A stretch of 64,000 nt of DNA from CAUZIZ01 sp965218775 (GTDB lineage Bacteria; Acidobacteriota; UBA6911; RPQK01; JAJDTT01), in NCBI GenBank assembly GCA_965218775.1, contig CBDCLS010000004.1, positions 1,240,001 to 1,304,000 of the forward strand. The letters run 5' to 3'. The stretch's first letter is position 1. Every line of letters begins with the position of its first letter. Both the position numbers and the translations under genes were made by a program. This document shows, in pieces, positions 37,688 to 46,792 of this stretch. Below the pieces are notes generated by a model. It was not told the DNA's origin, searched no databases, and saw nothing but the letters and a program-made list of their open reading frames with translations.

Positions 37688-38689
37688 ATGGTGTTGGTAA
37701 CAGGTGTCCCAGGATGGCTGGGAAGCCGTTTCGTCGAGATCTTGTGCCAGAGGATGAACGATGAAACCTCGGACCGGCTGCGTCGAATTAGGTGTCTGGT
37801 GTTGCCGGAAATGGCGACTGATGACTTGGCCGGCCTGCCTGTCGAGATTGTCGCCGGCGACGTTCGTGATGCCGCCGTGCTACCGGAGACTCTAAGAGGG
37901 GTTGAGACGGTTTTCCACCTGGCTGGTGTCATTCATGCTGGGCGGGTCCGGGAACTCTACGATATCAATACCGAGGGCACCAGGAACTTGATCTCGGCGG
38001 CAGCCGGGGCTGGTGTGAAGCGGTTCGTATACATCAGCAGCAATTCTGCCGCAGGGCACAATACCAACTGGGGAAGGCCGATGACCGAAGAGGATCCGGA
38101 CCAACCCTATAAGCACTACGGAAGAAGCAAACATCAAGCCGAGCAAATTATCTCCGAGTACTTCGAGGAAGGTGCCATCGAAACCGTCATTCTGCGACCC
38201 TGCTGGTATTACGGGACCAGACAGCCAGAGAGACAGACGCGCTTCTTCCGAATGATCAAGTCGGGGAGGCCCATCTTTTTCGGCGACGGTTCAAATGAAC
38301 GCAGCATGGCCTACATCGACAACGTGGTGGAAGCACTACTGTTGGCAGAGTCGTGTGAGCACGCCAACGGGCAGATGTACTGGATAGCCGACGAGCGTCC
38401 CTATCCGATGCTTGAAATCTACGGCACCGTAGCCGATCTTCTGGGAGTAGATTTGAGGCCTCGGTTTCTGCCTGGCTTCAGTTCAACCTGCTGCGAGTGG
38501 GTCGACACGATCCTACAGGCTGGCGGCCTCTATTCGACCAATTTCCACGTGGCCGGCGAAATGGCCAAGGACATTTCCTGCAGCGTCGAGAAGGCCAAAA
38601 GGGAACTCGGCTATGCTCCCAGGATCGGGTTGGAAGAGGGGATGAAGAACTCGATCGAATGGTGCCGTAACAACGGAATAGCGATCTAG
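37688..38689 (+). CDS. NAD-dependent epimerase/dehydratase (first of two)
   Basis: 333 residues from ATG 37688, with AAGGAG about 12 bases upstream. Extended SDR: MVLVTGVPGWLGSR (GxxGxxG at 6-12), ETVFHLAGVIHAGR, VKRFVYISSNSA, HYGRSKHQAE with the YxxxK pair, RPCWYYG, and GDGSNERSMAYIDNVVEALL. Closest in pattern to sugar-nucleotide epimerases or 3-beta-hydroxysteroid-dehydrogenase-like members. First of a three-gene plus-strand run (8 bp to the next gene) with a second epimerase and an FAD oxidoreductase; the set could modify a glycan or lipid head group. The exact substrate is not determinable. Confidence 0.9.
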   Translation: MVLVTGVPGWLGSRFVEILCQRMNDETSDRLRRIRCLVLPEMATDDLAGLPVEIVAGDVRDAAVLPETLRGVETVFHLAGVIHAGRVRELYDINTEGTRNLISAAAGAGVKRFVYISSNSAAGHNTNWGRPMTEEDPDQPYKHYGRSKHQAEQIISEYFEEGAIETVILRPCWYYGTRQPERQTRFFRMIKSGRPIFFGDGSNERSMAYIDNVVEALLLAESCEHANGQMYWIADERPYPMLEIYGTVADLLGVDLRPRFLPGFSSTCCEWVDTILQAGGLYSTNFHVAGEMAKDISCSVEKAKRELGYAPRIGLEEGMKNSIEWCRNNGIAI

Positions 38690-38697
38690 GTTGGGGC

Positions 38698-39744
38698 ATG
38701 ATTCTGGTCACGGGGGGCTCAGGTTTCTTCGGAATTCACCTGACCAGAAGACTGCTCGCAGCAGGACTAAAGGTCCGGATCCTGGACACCGCTGAGATCG
38801 AAGACGACGAAATCGAAGGCGCAGTGGAGTTTGTTCGAGCGGATGTCAGGGATGCTCGAGCGGTTGCCGAGGCCTGCCAAGAGGTGGAAGTCGTATTTCA
38901 CAACGCGGCCCTGGTCCCGCTGGCCAGGGCAGGGAAGGGTTACTGGGATACCAACGTGGCCGGGACCAACAATGTCCTGGATGCCTGTCGGCAGGCGCAG
39001 GTGCGCAAAGTAGTAAACATCTCGACGAGTTCGGTCTACGGTGTTCCCAGCAAGCTTCCAGTCGACGAGGGCACGGCGCTGACCCCTTTGGGGCGGTACG
39101 GAGAATCGAAGTACCGGGCCGAGCAATTGTGCCAGACCTACAAGCAGAAGGGCATGGATATCTCAATAATTCGACCCAGGACGATTCTGGGTCCTGGCCG
39201 GCTGGGGATTCTACAAGTCCTCTTCGAGTGGGTGCGGAGAGGAAGAAGATTCTACATCATCGGTTCTGGGGACAATCGCTTTCAACTGGTAAGTGCCCGT
39301 GATCTGGCGGATGCCTGCTATCTGGCGAGCTCCAAGGAATGTTTCCAGGAGGACTTCAATATTGGTGCGGAGCAGTTTGCTACGTTGCGAAATGACCTGG
39401 AGGGCCTGGCCAAACATGCCGCTACGGGAACCCGAATAGTCTCAATCCATCCCGGAATCGCGAGACCGTGCCTGAAAGTGGTGGATTGGCTTCGACTCTC
39501 CCCGTTCGTCGATTACCACTACCATATCCTGGACCGGGATGTTTATTTCGATGTCACCAAGGCCAAGCGAGTGCTGGGTTGGATGCCCGCAGACAGCAAT
39601 CTAGGGATGCTGACTGAAACCTATGATTGGTATCTGGGGAGTTATCGGGAATTGGATTCCCGAACCGGACGTACGCACCGGAGGTCGGTGAAACAGGGCT
39701 TCTTACTGAAATTGTTGGGACGATATTCGGGCCGGCAGAACTAG
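38698..39744 (+). CDS. NAD-dependent epimerase/dehydratase (second of two)
   Basis: 348 residues from ATG 38698. MILVTGGSGFFGIHLTR (GxxGxxG at 6-12), VVFHNAALVPLARAG, VRKVVNISTSSVYG, RYGESKYRAEQL (YxxxK), IIRPRTILGPGRLGIL, and IGSGDNRFQLVSARDLADAC. The C-terminal 30 residues are basic (RTHRRSVKQGFLLKLLGRYSG). Its stop codon TAG is part of the CTAG at which a MITE has inserted, so the element lies immediately downstream without damaging the gene. Only about 40% similar by eye to the first epimerase, so not a recent duplicate. Confidence 0.9.
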   Translation: MILVTGGSGFFGIHLTRRLLAAGLKVRILDTAEIEDDEIEGAVEFVRADVRDARAVAEACQEVEVVFHNAALVPLARAGKGYWDTNVAGTNNVLDACRQAQVRKVVNISTSSVYGVPSKLPVDEGTALTPLGRYGESKYRAEQLCQTYKQKGMDISIIRPRTILGPGRLGILQVLFEWVRRGRRFYIIGSGDNRFQLVSARDLADACYLASSKECFQEDFNIGAEQFATLRNDLEGLAKHAATGTRIVSIHPGIARPCLKVVDWLRLSPFVDYHYHILDRDVYFDVTKAKRVLGWMPADSNLGMLTETYDWYLGSYRELDSRTGRTHRRSVKQGFLLKLLGRYSGRQN

Positions 39745-40013
39745 TACGCTGTAACACAGATTATGACGGATTTGCAGATGGGGATTGTGAGGCGAGATCA
39801 AGGCAGAAGGAGGAAGACGCTGCCTGGTCATCTTCGACGACGACGAACGCAGAGATCGTCCACAACCCCCATCTGCCCTACGGGTGGCGACGGGAGGGGC
39901 CGATATCTTTGTCGCTCCTCCTCCACTATGGCAAAACATGGCGTTCGTCGTCGCTTCGCGATCTCGACCCGTCGCGCTCGCCACAAATCCGTCATAATGT
40001 GTGTTACAGCGTA
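39745..40013. mobile_element. Fold-back MITE, 269 bp, 30-bp inverted repeats, CTAG target duplication
   Basis: Left end TACGCTGTAACACAGATTAT (39745 onward, 30 bp to 39774) and right end (39984-40013) are reverse complements with one mismatch. CTAG lies on both sides (39741-39744, 40014-40017). Nested inverted repeats inside: GCAGATGGGGATTGTG (39774-39789) with CACAACCCCCATCTGC (39861-39876), and GACGACGAACGC (39839-39850) with its complement (39941-39952). No coding capacity. It separates two genes of one operon. Confidence 0.9.
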
Positions 40014-40024
40014 CTAGTACCACA

Positions 40025-41326
40025 ATGCGTGTCAGCATCATAGGCGGAGGCATCACCGGCCTGGTGATTGGCTACCGCCTTTCCCACCAGGGTTTCAAGA
40101 TAGATCTTTTTGAACGCGAGGATGAGTTGGGAGGGCTGGCGGGCCCAGTTGGAATCAGTGGAGGATTTGTCGAAAAGGCCTATCATCTGACCTTCAAGGG
40201 AGACCTCAACACCCTGGAGCTGATCGAACGGCTGGGGCTGCGCGATCGATTCCACTGGAGGCAAGCCAAACTCGGCATTTTCCACCAGGACCGGATCCAC
40301 GGCTTCTCGGGAATTGGGGACCTATTGCGCTTCACGCCGCTCAGCTTTCTGAGCCGACTCCGGATGGGAGCCCTGGTGTTCTACCTCTCCAAGATTCGGG
40401 ACTGGAAGACGCTGGATTCGAAAGCTTTCGCCGCCTGGGCCCGTCGCATCGCAGGAGACCAAGTCTACGAAGCGATGTGGGAGCCGCTCTTGGAAAAGAA
40501 GTTTCAGGAGCGAAAGGAACAAATCCCGGTAGCCTGGATGTGGGGCAAGACGCACCGCCGAGCGAACTCTCGCTCGAACTTCAAGCAGGAGGAGTTCGGT
40601 TTCCTTGAGGGCAGCTTCAGGACCCTGTACCACCGGTTGGCTGAGGAGATCGTTCAGCGGGGAGGAGACGTACACAGAGGGGTTCCGGTCACCGGGGTCC
40701 ACTTCTCGGACGAGCGAGTCGAGGGAATCGAGTATGCCGGAGGGAGTCTCGATACCGACGTACTGGTTTCGGCAGTACCCTATCCCTTGTTCTGGAATCT
40801 GGTTGCGGGTGCCAAGGACCAGGTGAGGCACAAGCTCCCCGCCATTCCCCGACTCGAGTATCTTGGGGCCATCTGCTTGATCGTGAGCTTGAAGCAGAGC
40901 CTGAGCGATATATTGTGGTTGAATGTCAACGATCCCGATATACCTTTCGTAGTTGTGATCGAGATCAGCAATCTAATCGGTAGGGCTCAGTTTGGGGGCA
41001 ACAGCGTCGTTTATCTTGCCAGCTATCTTCCCAGCGATTCCGAGATGTTGGGTGCTGCTCCGGAGTCCATTTTCGAGACCTACAGCCGCAGCTTGAAGAA
41101 GATCTTTCCCCGCTACGACACGAGTCAGGTGACCGAGTACCGTGTGGAGAGGCATCCCTTCGCGGATCCCATCCCCACTTTGAACTATTCACAGCAGCTG
41201 CCTCCGCTACAAACGTCGATCGAAAACCTTTATTTGAGCGACTTCACGAGGGTCTACCCGTATGACAAAGGCAGCGACAAATCGATCGAGATAGCCAACC
41301 GGATATCGGCACTGATCGCCTCCTGA
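40025..41326 (+). CDS. FAD/NAD(P)-binding oxidoreductase (amine-oxidase/desaturase-like)
   Basis: 433 residues from ATG 40025; upstream in-frame codons belong to the MITE, so they are excluded. Dinucleotide-binding fold at the very N-terminus: MRVSIIGGGITGLVIGYRL (GGGITG at 7-12), then LFEREDELGGLAG, the second glycine motif of the phytoene-desaturase/protoporphyrinogen-oxidase/UDP-galactopyranose-mutase-like superfamily. C-terminal NLYLSDFTRVYPYDKGSDKSIEIA is the FAD-closing motif. Without the MITE its start would lie about 10 bp from the second epimerase stop, so the three genes were originally one operon. Many glycan clusters carry such a protein; reaction unknown. The insertion may alter its translation or expression. 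Confidence 0.88.
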   Translation: MRVSIIGGGITGLVIGYRLSHQGFKIDLFEREDELGGLAGPVGISGGFVEKAYHLTFKGDLNTLELIERLGLRDRFHWRQAKLGIFHQDRIHGFSGIGDLLRFTPLSFLSRLRMGALVFYLSKIRDWKTLDSKAFAAWARRIAGDQVYEAMWEPLLEKKFQERKEQIPVAWMWGKTHRRANSRSNFKQEEFGFLEGSFRTLYHRLAEEIVQRGGDVHRGVPVTGVHFSDERVEGIEYAGGSLDTDVLVSAVPYPLFWNLVAGAKDQVRHKLPAIPRLEYLGAICLIVSLKQSLSDILWLNVNDPDIPFVVVIEISNLIGRAQFGGNSVVYLASYLPSDSEMLGAAPESIFETYSRSLKKIFPRYDTSQVTEYRVERHPFADPIPTLNYSQQLPPLQTSIENLYLSDFTRVYPYDKGSDKSIEIANRISALIAS

Positions 41327-41459
41327 ACGGATCCAGCGCGGCTGGAGGTGAAACCGAACCGCACAACTACAGCTTGCTCGACCGTTATGTCCGCTTGATT
41401 TCGTCCGCTAGCAGACCTACTTCCGTCGGGTCCCAACGGATCAGGGGGAGCGAGTTGGA

Positions 41460-41690
41460 AGGACCGAAAGTCAGTCTTCTGGCGACTTATGGAGCAGCAG
41501 CGGGCGGGCATGGAGATTCGTCTTTCAGGCACCCGTCCTCTCTTGGCATCGGACTACGACGGAAATCTAGTCGTCACGGACACCGACAATCACCGTATCG
41601 TCAAGCTGGGCCCAGACGGCAGCCGTGTCTGGGCGGTCGGAGGACAGGGGGGAAGGCTTCGATCAGCTGATAGCACTAGGCCCTGCTATC
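41460..41690 (+). pseudogene. NHL-repeat protein remnant
   Basis: Two short pieces in different frames: VSLLATYGAAAGGHGDSSFR then HPSSLG in one frame, and from about 41540 LASDYDGNLVVTDTDNHRI followed by VKLGPDGSRVWAVGGQGG in the next. Together they form one NHL blade (F/Y-G...G-F-x-x-P...D-x-D-G-N-L-V-V-T-D-T-D-N-H-R-I). A one-blade fragment with a frameshift is all that remains; upstream 41327-41459 shows nothing further. Confidence 0.7.
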
Positions 41691-41709
41691 TGAGACAGGA
41701 GATACCGTT

Positions 41710-42520
41710 ATGGGAGTGTACGAGGAGCTGGGTGTCAGGACTCGAATCAACGCTGCTGCTAACGGGACGTCAATCGGCGGCTCGATCATGTTGTCGGAAG
41801 TCGTCGACGCCATGCAGGATGCCGGCCGGTCCTACGTCAGTATCCCCGAACTTCTGGAAAAGGCGGGGAATCGGATCGCGGAGCTGGTTGAGGTCGAAGC
41901 CTGCTACATCACCAACGGTGCCGCGGCCGGAGTGGTCCTCTCGGTGGCTGCGTGCATGACGGGAAAAAGTGAGGCTCGGGCCCACCAGCTGCCCGGTACC
42001 ATGGGGATGAAGGACGAGGTGGTCGTCCATAAGGATGCAGATCAACTTCTACGAGTTGATGGTTCGTCTGGCTGGGGCAAAGATCGTGGAGGTCGGTTTG
42101 GCAAATCGGGTGTATCCCTGGCACCTGGAAGCAACCTTGAATCAACAGACCGCTGCAATTGTCCATTTTCCCGCTTACTCTCCTCCTACAGATCTTCCCG
42201 TCGATCAGGTGATCGAGATTGCTCATGAAAAAGGTGTTCCCGTGATTGTCGATGCGGCAGCCGAGTTTCCTCCTTTCTCAGTCCTGAGTCGCTTTTGGAA
42301 AATGGGCGCCGACCTCACGGTCTTCAGCGGTGGTAAGGGCCTTAGAGGTCCCCAATCCTCCGGCCTGATTTTAGGTCGCAGGGACCTGGTCGAGGCCTGT
42401 GCGGTCAACGCCAGCCCCAACCACGGCGTGGGACGTCCGATGAAGTTGGGCAAGGAGGAGATCGTCGGTCTCCTGACCGCGGTAGAGCTGTGGTCGAGCT
42501 CCGGGTCTCGCAGGTGTTGA
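41710..42520 (+). pseudogene. SelA-like PLP-dependent enzyme gene, frameshifted and truncated
   Basis: Starts at ATG 41710 with AGGAG upstream: MGVYEELGVRTRINAAANGT, EVVDAMQDAGRSYVSIPELL, ITNGAAAGVVLSVAACMTG, as in L-seryl-tRNA selenium transferase-like and D-glucosaminate-6-phosphate ammonia-lyase-like proteins. Near 42035, one extra G in CATAAGGATG shifts the frame; the next frame continues MQINFYELMVRLAGAKIVEV, PVIVDAAAEFPP (cofactor Asp) and FSGGKGLRGPQSSGLILGR (PLP lysine). It ends abruptly at AVELWSSSGSRRC, roughly 130 residues short of the usual length. So one insertion plus a 3' deletion. Confidence 0.85.
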
Positions 42521-42743
42521 GACGCTAAGCGCCGTCAGGATTGCGGGTGTGAGCTCAGTTCGTAAGAGGCGAGGGTTCGTGACGTGTGGCCCAGGTCAGT
42601 CCCCGGATCCGGTCGGGATCACGATTGGGAAAGACGAAGCTCAACAGCCAGGCCGTCCCCAGGCTGGCCAGGGTAGAGGAGGGGATGATCCAGGTGAATC
42701 CCATGCCCTGGCTTACTAACCTCTCCGTGAACTCCAACCCTAA

Positions 42744-44433
42744 CCCGGATTTCTCAAGGATAAGAAAAAGCAGTCAGCTCAATGTGGTATAAAGTCTGTG
42801 TTAACAAAGACTTAACAAACACAAGGAGCTGACTACTATGACGACAGAGTGTATCGCTTCTAAGCTGGAGTTTCAAGGGCTGGAGGGTCGCCGAGTCGAG
42901 GCAGAATTCAACGGGGGACAGATCACCTCAGACGCCGGAGGGTTGCTGTTACGGGAGGTGGAGAACCGCTATGGGTTCATTCGCGGCTTGGCCGCCTGCT
43001 TTGGGGACCGGCGCGATCCTCGCTTCACCGAGTTCAGTGTGGAGGATCTGGTGGGGCAGCGGATTTATGGACTGGCCTTGGGCTATGAGGATCTCAACGA
43101 TCATGAGGAGCTACGGACGGATCCGCTGATGGCGGTGTTGGTGGGCAAGGAAGATCCCTTGGGGAGGGATCGGCGAGCGGAAGCGGATCGGGGCAAGGCG
43201 TGTGCCGGCAAGAGCACACTCAATCGTTTGGAGTTGTCCTCGGTGACGCAGGATAAATATCGCAAGACGCCGGTGGATGAAGCGGCGGTGGAAGCGTTTC
43301 TGGTGGAGCAGTTCATTCGGGTGCGAGGCGGTAAACCGAAGGAGCTGGTGTTGGATCTGGATGCGACGGATGATCCGCTGCACGGAGAGCAGGAGGGTCG
43401 TTTCTACCATGGCTACTACCGGTGTTACTGCTACCTGCCGCTGTATGTGTTTTGCGAGGGGTATGTGCTGGGGGCCAAGCTACGGGTGTCGAATCTGGAT
43501 GGCTCCGAAGGAGCGGTCCAGGAGATGGAGCGGATCGTGGGACAACTGCGGGCGAAGTGGCCGAAGGTCCGCATTACGCTGCGGGCGGACAGCAGCTTTG
43601 CGCGCGAGGCGTTGATGAAATGGTGTGAGGAGCATCGAGTGGATTACGTCTTCGGTCTGGCCCGCAATCAGCGCTTAGAGGGGACCCTGGAGTCGGAGCT
43701 GGAACAGGCCCAGGCGCTTCAACAAGCGAGCGGCAGCAGCGCCCGAGTCTATAAGGACTTTCGTTACCAGACGCACAAGAGCTGGAGTCAAGAGCGGCGA
43801 GTGGTGGGCAAGGCCGAGTACACGGGTAAGGGATCCAATCCCCGCTTTGTCGTCACCTCGCTGGGAGCGAAGCGGTGGCCCGCCCAAAAGCTGTACGAGC
43901 AGCTGTACTGCGCGCGAGGGGAGGCGGAGAATCGGATCAAGGAACAGCAGCTGGAGCTGTTTGCCGATCGGACCTCGACGCACCTCATCAAGAGCAATCA
44001 GCTGCGGTTGTGGTTCTCCTCGGTGGCCTATAATCTGCTGCACACGTTGAGGCGTGTCGCTTTGAAGGGGACCCAGTGGGCGAAGGCGCAATGCCAGACA
44101 ATTCGCCTCAAACTGTTGAAGATAGGAGGCCAGATTCGGGTCAGTGTCCGGCGGGTGAGTCTGTCCTTGAGCGAGGGTTATCCTTACCAAGCACTCTATG
44201 CCCAAGCCTTGGCCCAGCTTCAACAGCTCGGTTGAGCCAAGGAAAGTCGGAAATCCCAGCCGTCTGCAACTGAGGCGCCTGAGGTGTGTCTGAAAAACCG
44301 GTTTTCCGCGCTCGACACAGGCCTCACGACGCCTGTCGTACTCTGCACCGCCCTCAGCGGCGCCTTTGACCCAGACCGGCGTCGAGAAATCGACTAAAAT
44401 CGCCCTTTCGGCTTTCTCCTTGAGAAATCCGGG
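42744..44433 (+). mobile_element. IS1380-family insertion sequence, 1,690 bp, CTAA target duplication
   Basis: Ends CCCGGATTTCTCAAGGA (42744-42760) and its exact reverse complement (44417-44433). CTAA direct repeats at 42740-42743 and 44434-44437. One transposase gene inside. The host symporter frame rejoins exactly without it. Length is typical of IS1380. The 180 bp after the transposase carry AAAACCGGTTTT and other palindromes but no gene. Confidence 0.94.
42838..44235 (+). CDS. IS1380-family transposase
   Basis: 465 residues from ATG 42838, with AAGGAG upstream. Family pattern is clear: NGGQITSDAGGLLLREVENR near the start, FGDRRDPRFTEFSVEDLVGQ then RIYGLALGYEDLNDHEELR, LVLDLDATDDPLHGEQEG (first catalytic Asp), RITLRADSSFAREALMKWCE (second Asp), and RGEAENRIKEQQLELFADRT (Glu), the hallmark EN-RIKE segment of IS1380. 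The frame is intact and full length, so the element may still move. Confidence 0.96.
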   Translation: MTTECIASKLEFQGLEGRRVEAEFNGGQITSDAGGLLLREVENRYGFIRGLAACFGDRRDPRFTEFSVEDLVGQRIYGLALGYEDLNDHEELRTDPLMAVLVGKEDPLGRDRRAEADRGKACAGKSTLNRLELSSVTQDKYRKTPVDEAAVEAFLVEQFIRVRGGKPKELVLDLDATDDPLHGEQEGRFYHGYYRCYCYLPLYVFCEGYVLGAKLRVSNLDGSEGAVQEMERIVGQLRAKWPKVRITLRADSSFAREALMKWCEEHRVDYVFGLARNQRLEGTLESELEQAQALQQASGSSARVYKDFRYQTHKSWSQERRVVGKAEYTGKGSNPRFVVTSLGAKRWPAQKLYEQLYCARGEAENRIKEQQLELFADRTSTHLIKSNQLRLWFSSVAYNLLHTLRRVALKGTQWAKAQCQTIRLKLLKIGGQIRVSVRRVSLSLSEGYPYQALYAQALAQLQQLG

Positions 44434-46057
44434 CTAACCGCTCGCTCAAAATGCCGATCGAGGACGGCCCCAGAGCTTGCAGTAAGTCGCTGGAGTAGGC
44501 TACCGCGAGAGCCGTGACTAGACCAACTATGGCTGCTGGCCAGACGGCCCGGCTGCTGGCTCGTGGGATCAGCATGCCGGCCAGGAAGAGTCCTCCATTG
44601 CCCCCACCAGCGAGTTGAAGGTCTTGGATAGCATGGTTGGGATGTCGTCCACTCCTGTGAGAGTGTCGAGGTAGATGGCCGCCAGGGTCACCGTCAGTCC
44701 AACCAGCAGCGTGATGATCCGGGCTTGGCGAACGTGGCTCCCCTCCCGTCTCTGTTTTCGGAGACGTCCAAAGTCGACCGTTGCCACCGTCGCGAATGAG
44801 TTGACCCCCGAGTCGATAGTGGACATGGCCGCTGCCAGAAGCGCAGCGAAGATGGCTCCCGCCAGCCCAGGGGGGACGCGAGCTGCCACGAAGAAGGGGA
44901 AGATGCTATCCCGATCCTTGCCGCTGGTTAGATCGATGCTTTGAGGCAGCGCCTCCGGACCCTCGGTGAAGTAATAGATCAGGCTCGCACCGATGGTGGT
45001 GAGTAGCGCGATCAGGGCTACATTGACGGCCGTGGCGGTGATAAAGCTACGTTTAGCCGCCTTCATATTGACCGTTGAAAAGTAGCGTTGGAGGGTCATC
45101 TGGTTGGCAGTGTTGGCCATCAGGGTCCAGAGGGAGGCTCCCACAATGATGGTGACCGCAGTGGCCGGAGTGGTTGGATCTAGTGACGCCAGGGGGAAGC
45201 TTTCGTTGTCTCTGGTGGCCACGACTCGAATCCAATCCGCGGGGCCAGAAGCGGTGGCCCAGGCGACGTAGCCGATGACGAAAAGCCCTCCGCCCAGCAG
45301 CAGGGCCACTTGGATTACGTCTGTCCAGACGACCGCTCGGATCCCTCCCATCATGGTGTACAGGGTAGCGACGGCGCCGATAGTGGCGATGATGAAAAGC
45401 AGAGGGAGGTCGGTGGCGACGGCCAGCGCCCGGGATGAGAGCAGCACAATCACCCCCATGTACACCGTCATGAACGCCAGGAACATGGAGGCTCCCAGGA
45501 GTCTCACCGAGAGATTAAAGCGATGCTCCAGGTACTCGTAGGCGGTGGTGAAACGGAAGCGGACGAAGAAAGGGATGGCTACCAGAAGCACGACGAATAC
45601 ATCGATGAGAATCCCCACCAGGGTGGCCAGGAACACGTGGAATCGGAAGCGCCAGACGATCCCCGGGACCCCTAGGTAGGCGACGCTGGAGAGGAGAGTG
45701 GCGATCAGACTCACACCCACCGCAAACCAGGGCAGGCGCCGGCCTCCCAAAAAGTATTCTTCGTCGGAGTCCTGCCGCTTTGACAGCTTCCAACCCAGCC
45801 ACATCATGCCCAACAGGTAGGCGGCAAGGATCAAGTGATCGACAAGATGTAACTTCAAGAAGCGACCTCCTGGCCCGGCCCTCCACGTCTGAACCGGCCG
45901 GCCGTGGCTCTTTTATCACAACGATGCCGCGACCACGACGCATTGGCCTTGTCCCTTCCCTAAGCGCCCCTATCAATTGGAAGAAGTGCGCTGTTTTCCT
46001 TTCCCGCTGCCTATTCTTCTCGACTCCCATTATCGACTCTGCCTTTTAGCGACCGGA

Positions 46058-46137
46058 AACAGCCTGTCCCTTTCTCAACTCCCTTTTTCAACTCCCTTTC
46101 TCAACTCCCTTTTTCAACTCCCTTTTTCAACTCGTCT
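46058..46137 (-). repeat. REP-like copy followed by CCCTTTTTCAACT tandem repeat
   Basis: Reversed core AACAGCCTGTCCC at 46058-46070, then TTTCTCAACT and five tandem copies of a 13-bp unit CCCTTTTTCAACT (one with CTC for TTC), to 46133. The remaining gap, 45859-46057 and 46138-46197, shows nothing recognisable. Confidence 0.85.
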
Positions 46138-46197
46138 GAATGTGAGATCATCGATGTCTACCGTTCTAGCGGGTCCTACGCTTTCATCGGGTGACTC

Positions 46198-46758
46198 ATG
46201 CGCAACAAGATTTTGATTCTGAGCATGCTGTTTTACTGTGGGCCCGGCCTTCTTGCCGAAAACAGCCATCCAGGTCTGGGCTCAGATCCGGAAAGGTGGA
46301 CACCGGGGGAGAAGGTGACCACCTGGGAACAACTCGCAAAATACACTGGACGACGGGCGTTGGGGCAGATTGTCAGGAAGCGTGCCTATCGGCTGAACTA
46401 CGATCAGCTGGAGATCAATTACGGCGAGAATGTCGAGTTCCAGCTTCGTCGCCGGCAGGCCATGCGCGAGCAGGCTGACTCCGTGAAGGCCGATGTTTCA
46501 GACCGGTGGACCTGGGAGTTCCGGCTGCGACAGTGCGAAGTAAGGTACTTCAATCCCAATGAGGTCAACGGCTTCGAGAACTACAGCCTGACCGACGCCG
46601 ACCAGTATGGATATCAGCAACTGACCGAGCAGCAGGTCAGGGAGCGTGGGCTGTACAAGATCAACGAGAAGTATCGGGCGACCATCGACGGCGTCTTCGG
46701 AACCTCGGACGCTGCCCGCCAGGGTTTAAAACGGCGTCAGGATTCAGATAAGCGCTGA
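46198..46758 (+). CDS. Exported hypothetical protein
   Basis: 186 residues from ATG 46198. A signal peptide at 1-20 (MRNKILILSMLFYCGPGLLA) predicts export. The mature part is charged and Tyr-rich without any domain I recognise: TTWEQLAKYTGRRALGQIVR, YDQLEINYGENVEFQLRRRQ, WEFRLRQCEVRYFNPNEVNG and GLYKINEKYRATIDGVFGTS. It has one cysteine and no repeats. Ends 34 bp before the hydrolase gene, so the two may be transcribed together. Coding is supported by a clean leader and composition; function unknown. Confidence 0.7.
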   Translation: MRNKILILSMLFYCGPGLLAENSHPGLGSDPERWTPGEKVTTWEQLAKYTGRRALGQIVRKRAYRLNYDQLEINYGENVEFQLRRRQAMREQADSVKADVSDRWTWEFRLRQCEVRYFNPNEVNGFENYSLTDADQYGYQQLTEQQVRERGLYKINEKYRATIDGVFGTSDAARQGLKRRQDSDKR

Positions 46759-46792
46759 TCCTTTTCCAGTCCTCCTGATCAGGAAACGTGGT

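Larger units (their letters stand above)
42555..45858 (-). pseudogene. Sodium:solute symporter (SSS) gene split by an IS1380-type element and frameshifted
   Basis: Starts at TTG 45858, supported by GGAGG seven bases upstream. The 5' part reads as an SSS transporter: DHLILAAYLLGMMWLGWKL, SDEEYFLGGRRLPWFAVGVS, hydrophobic helices throughout, LYTMMGGIRAVVWTDVIQ (SSS signature) and LAAAMSTIDSGVNSFATV. Near 44597 one base is missing (LVGAMEDSS should read LVGAMGGLFLAGML). The next frame continues PRASSRAVWPAAIVGLVTAL to ILSERL, where the IS begins. Beyond it, GLEFTERLVSQGMGFTWIIP to LTWATRHEPSPLTN (stop at 42555) is the transporter's last helix and the family's terminal LTW motif. Removing the IS and one CTAA gives SERLGLEFTERL in frame. 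Confidence 0.92.
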
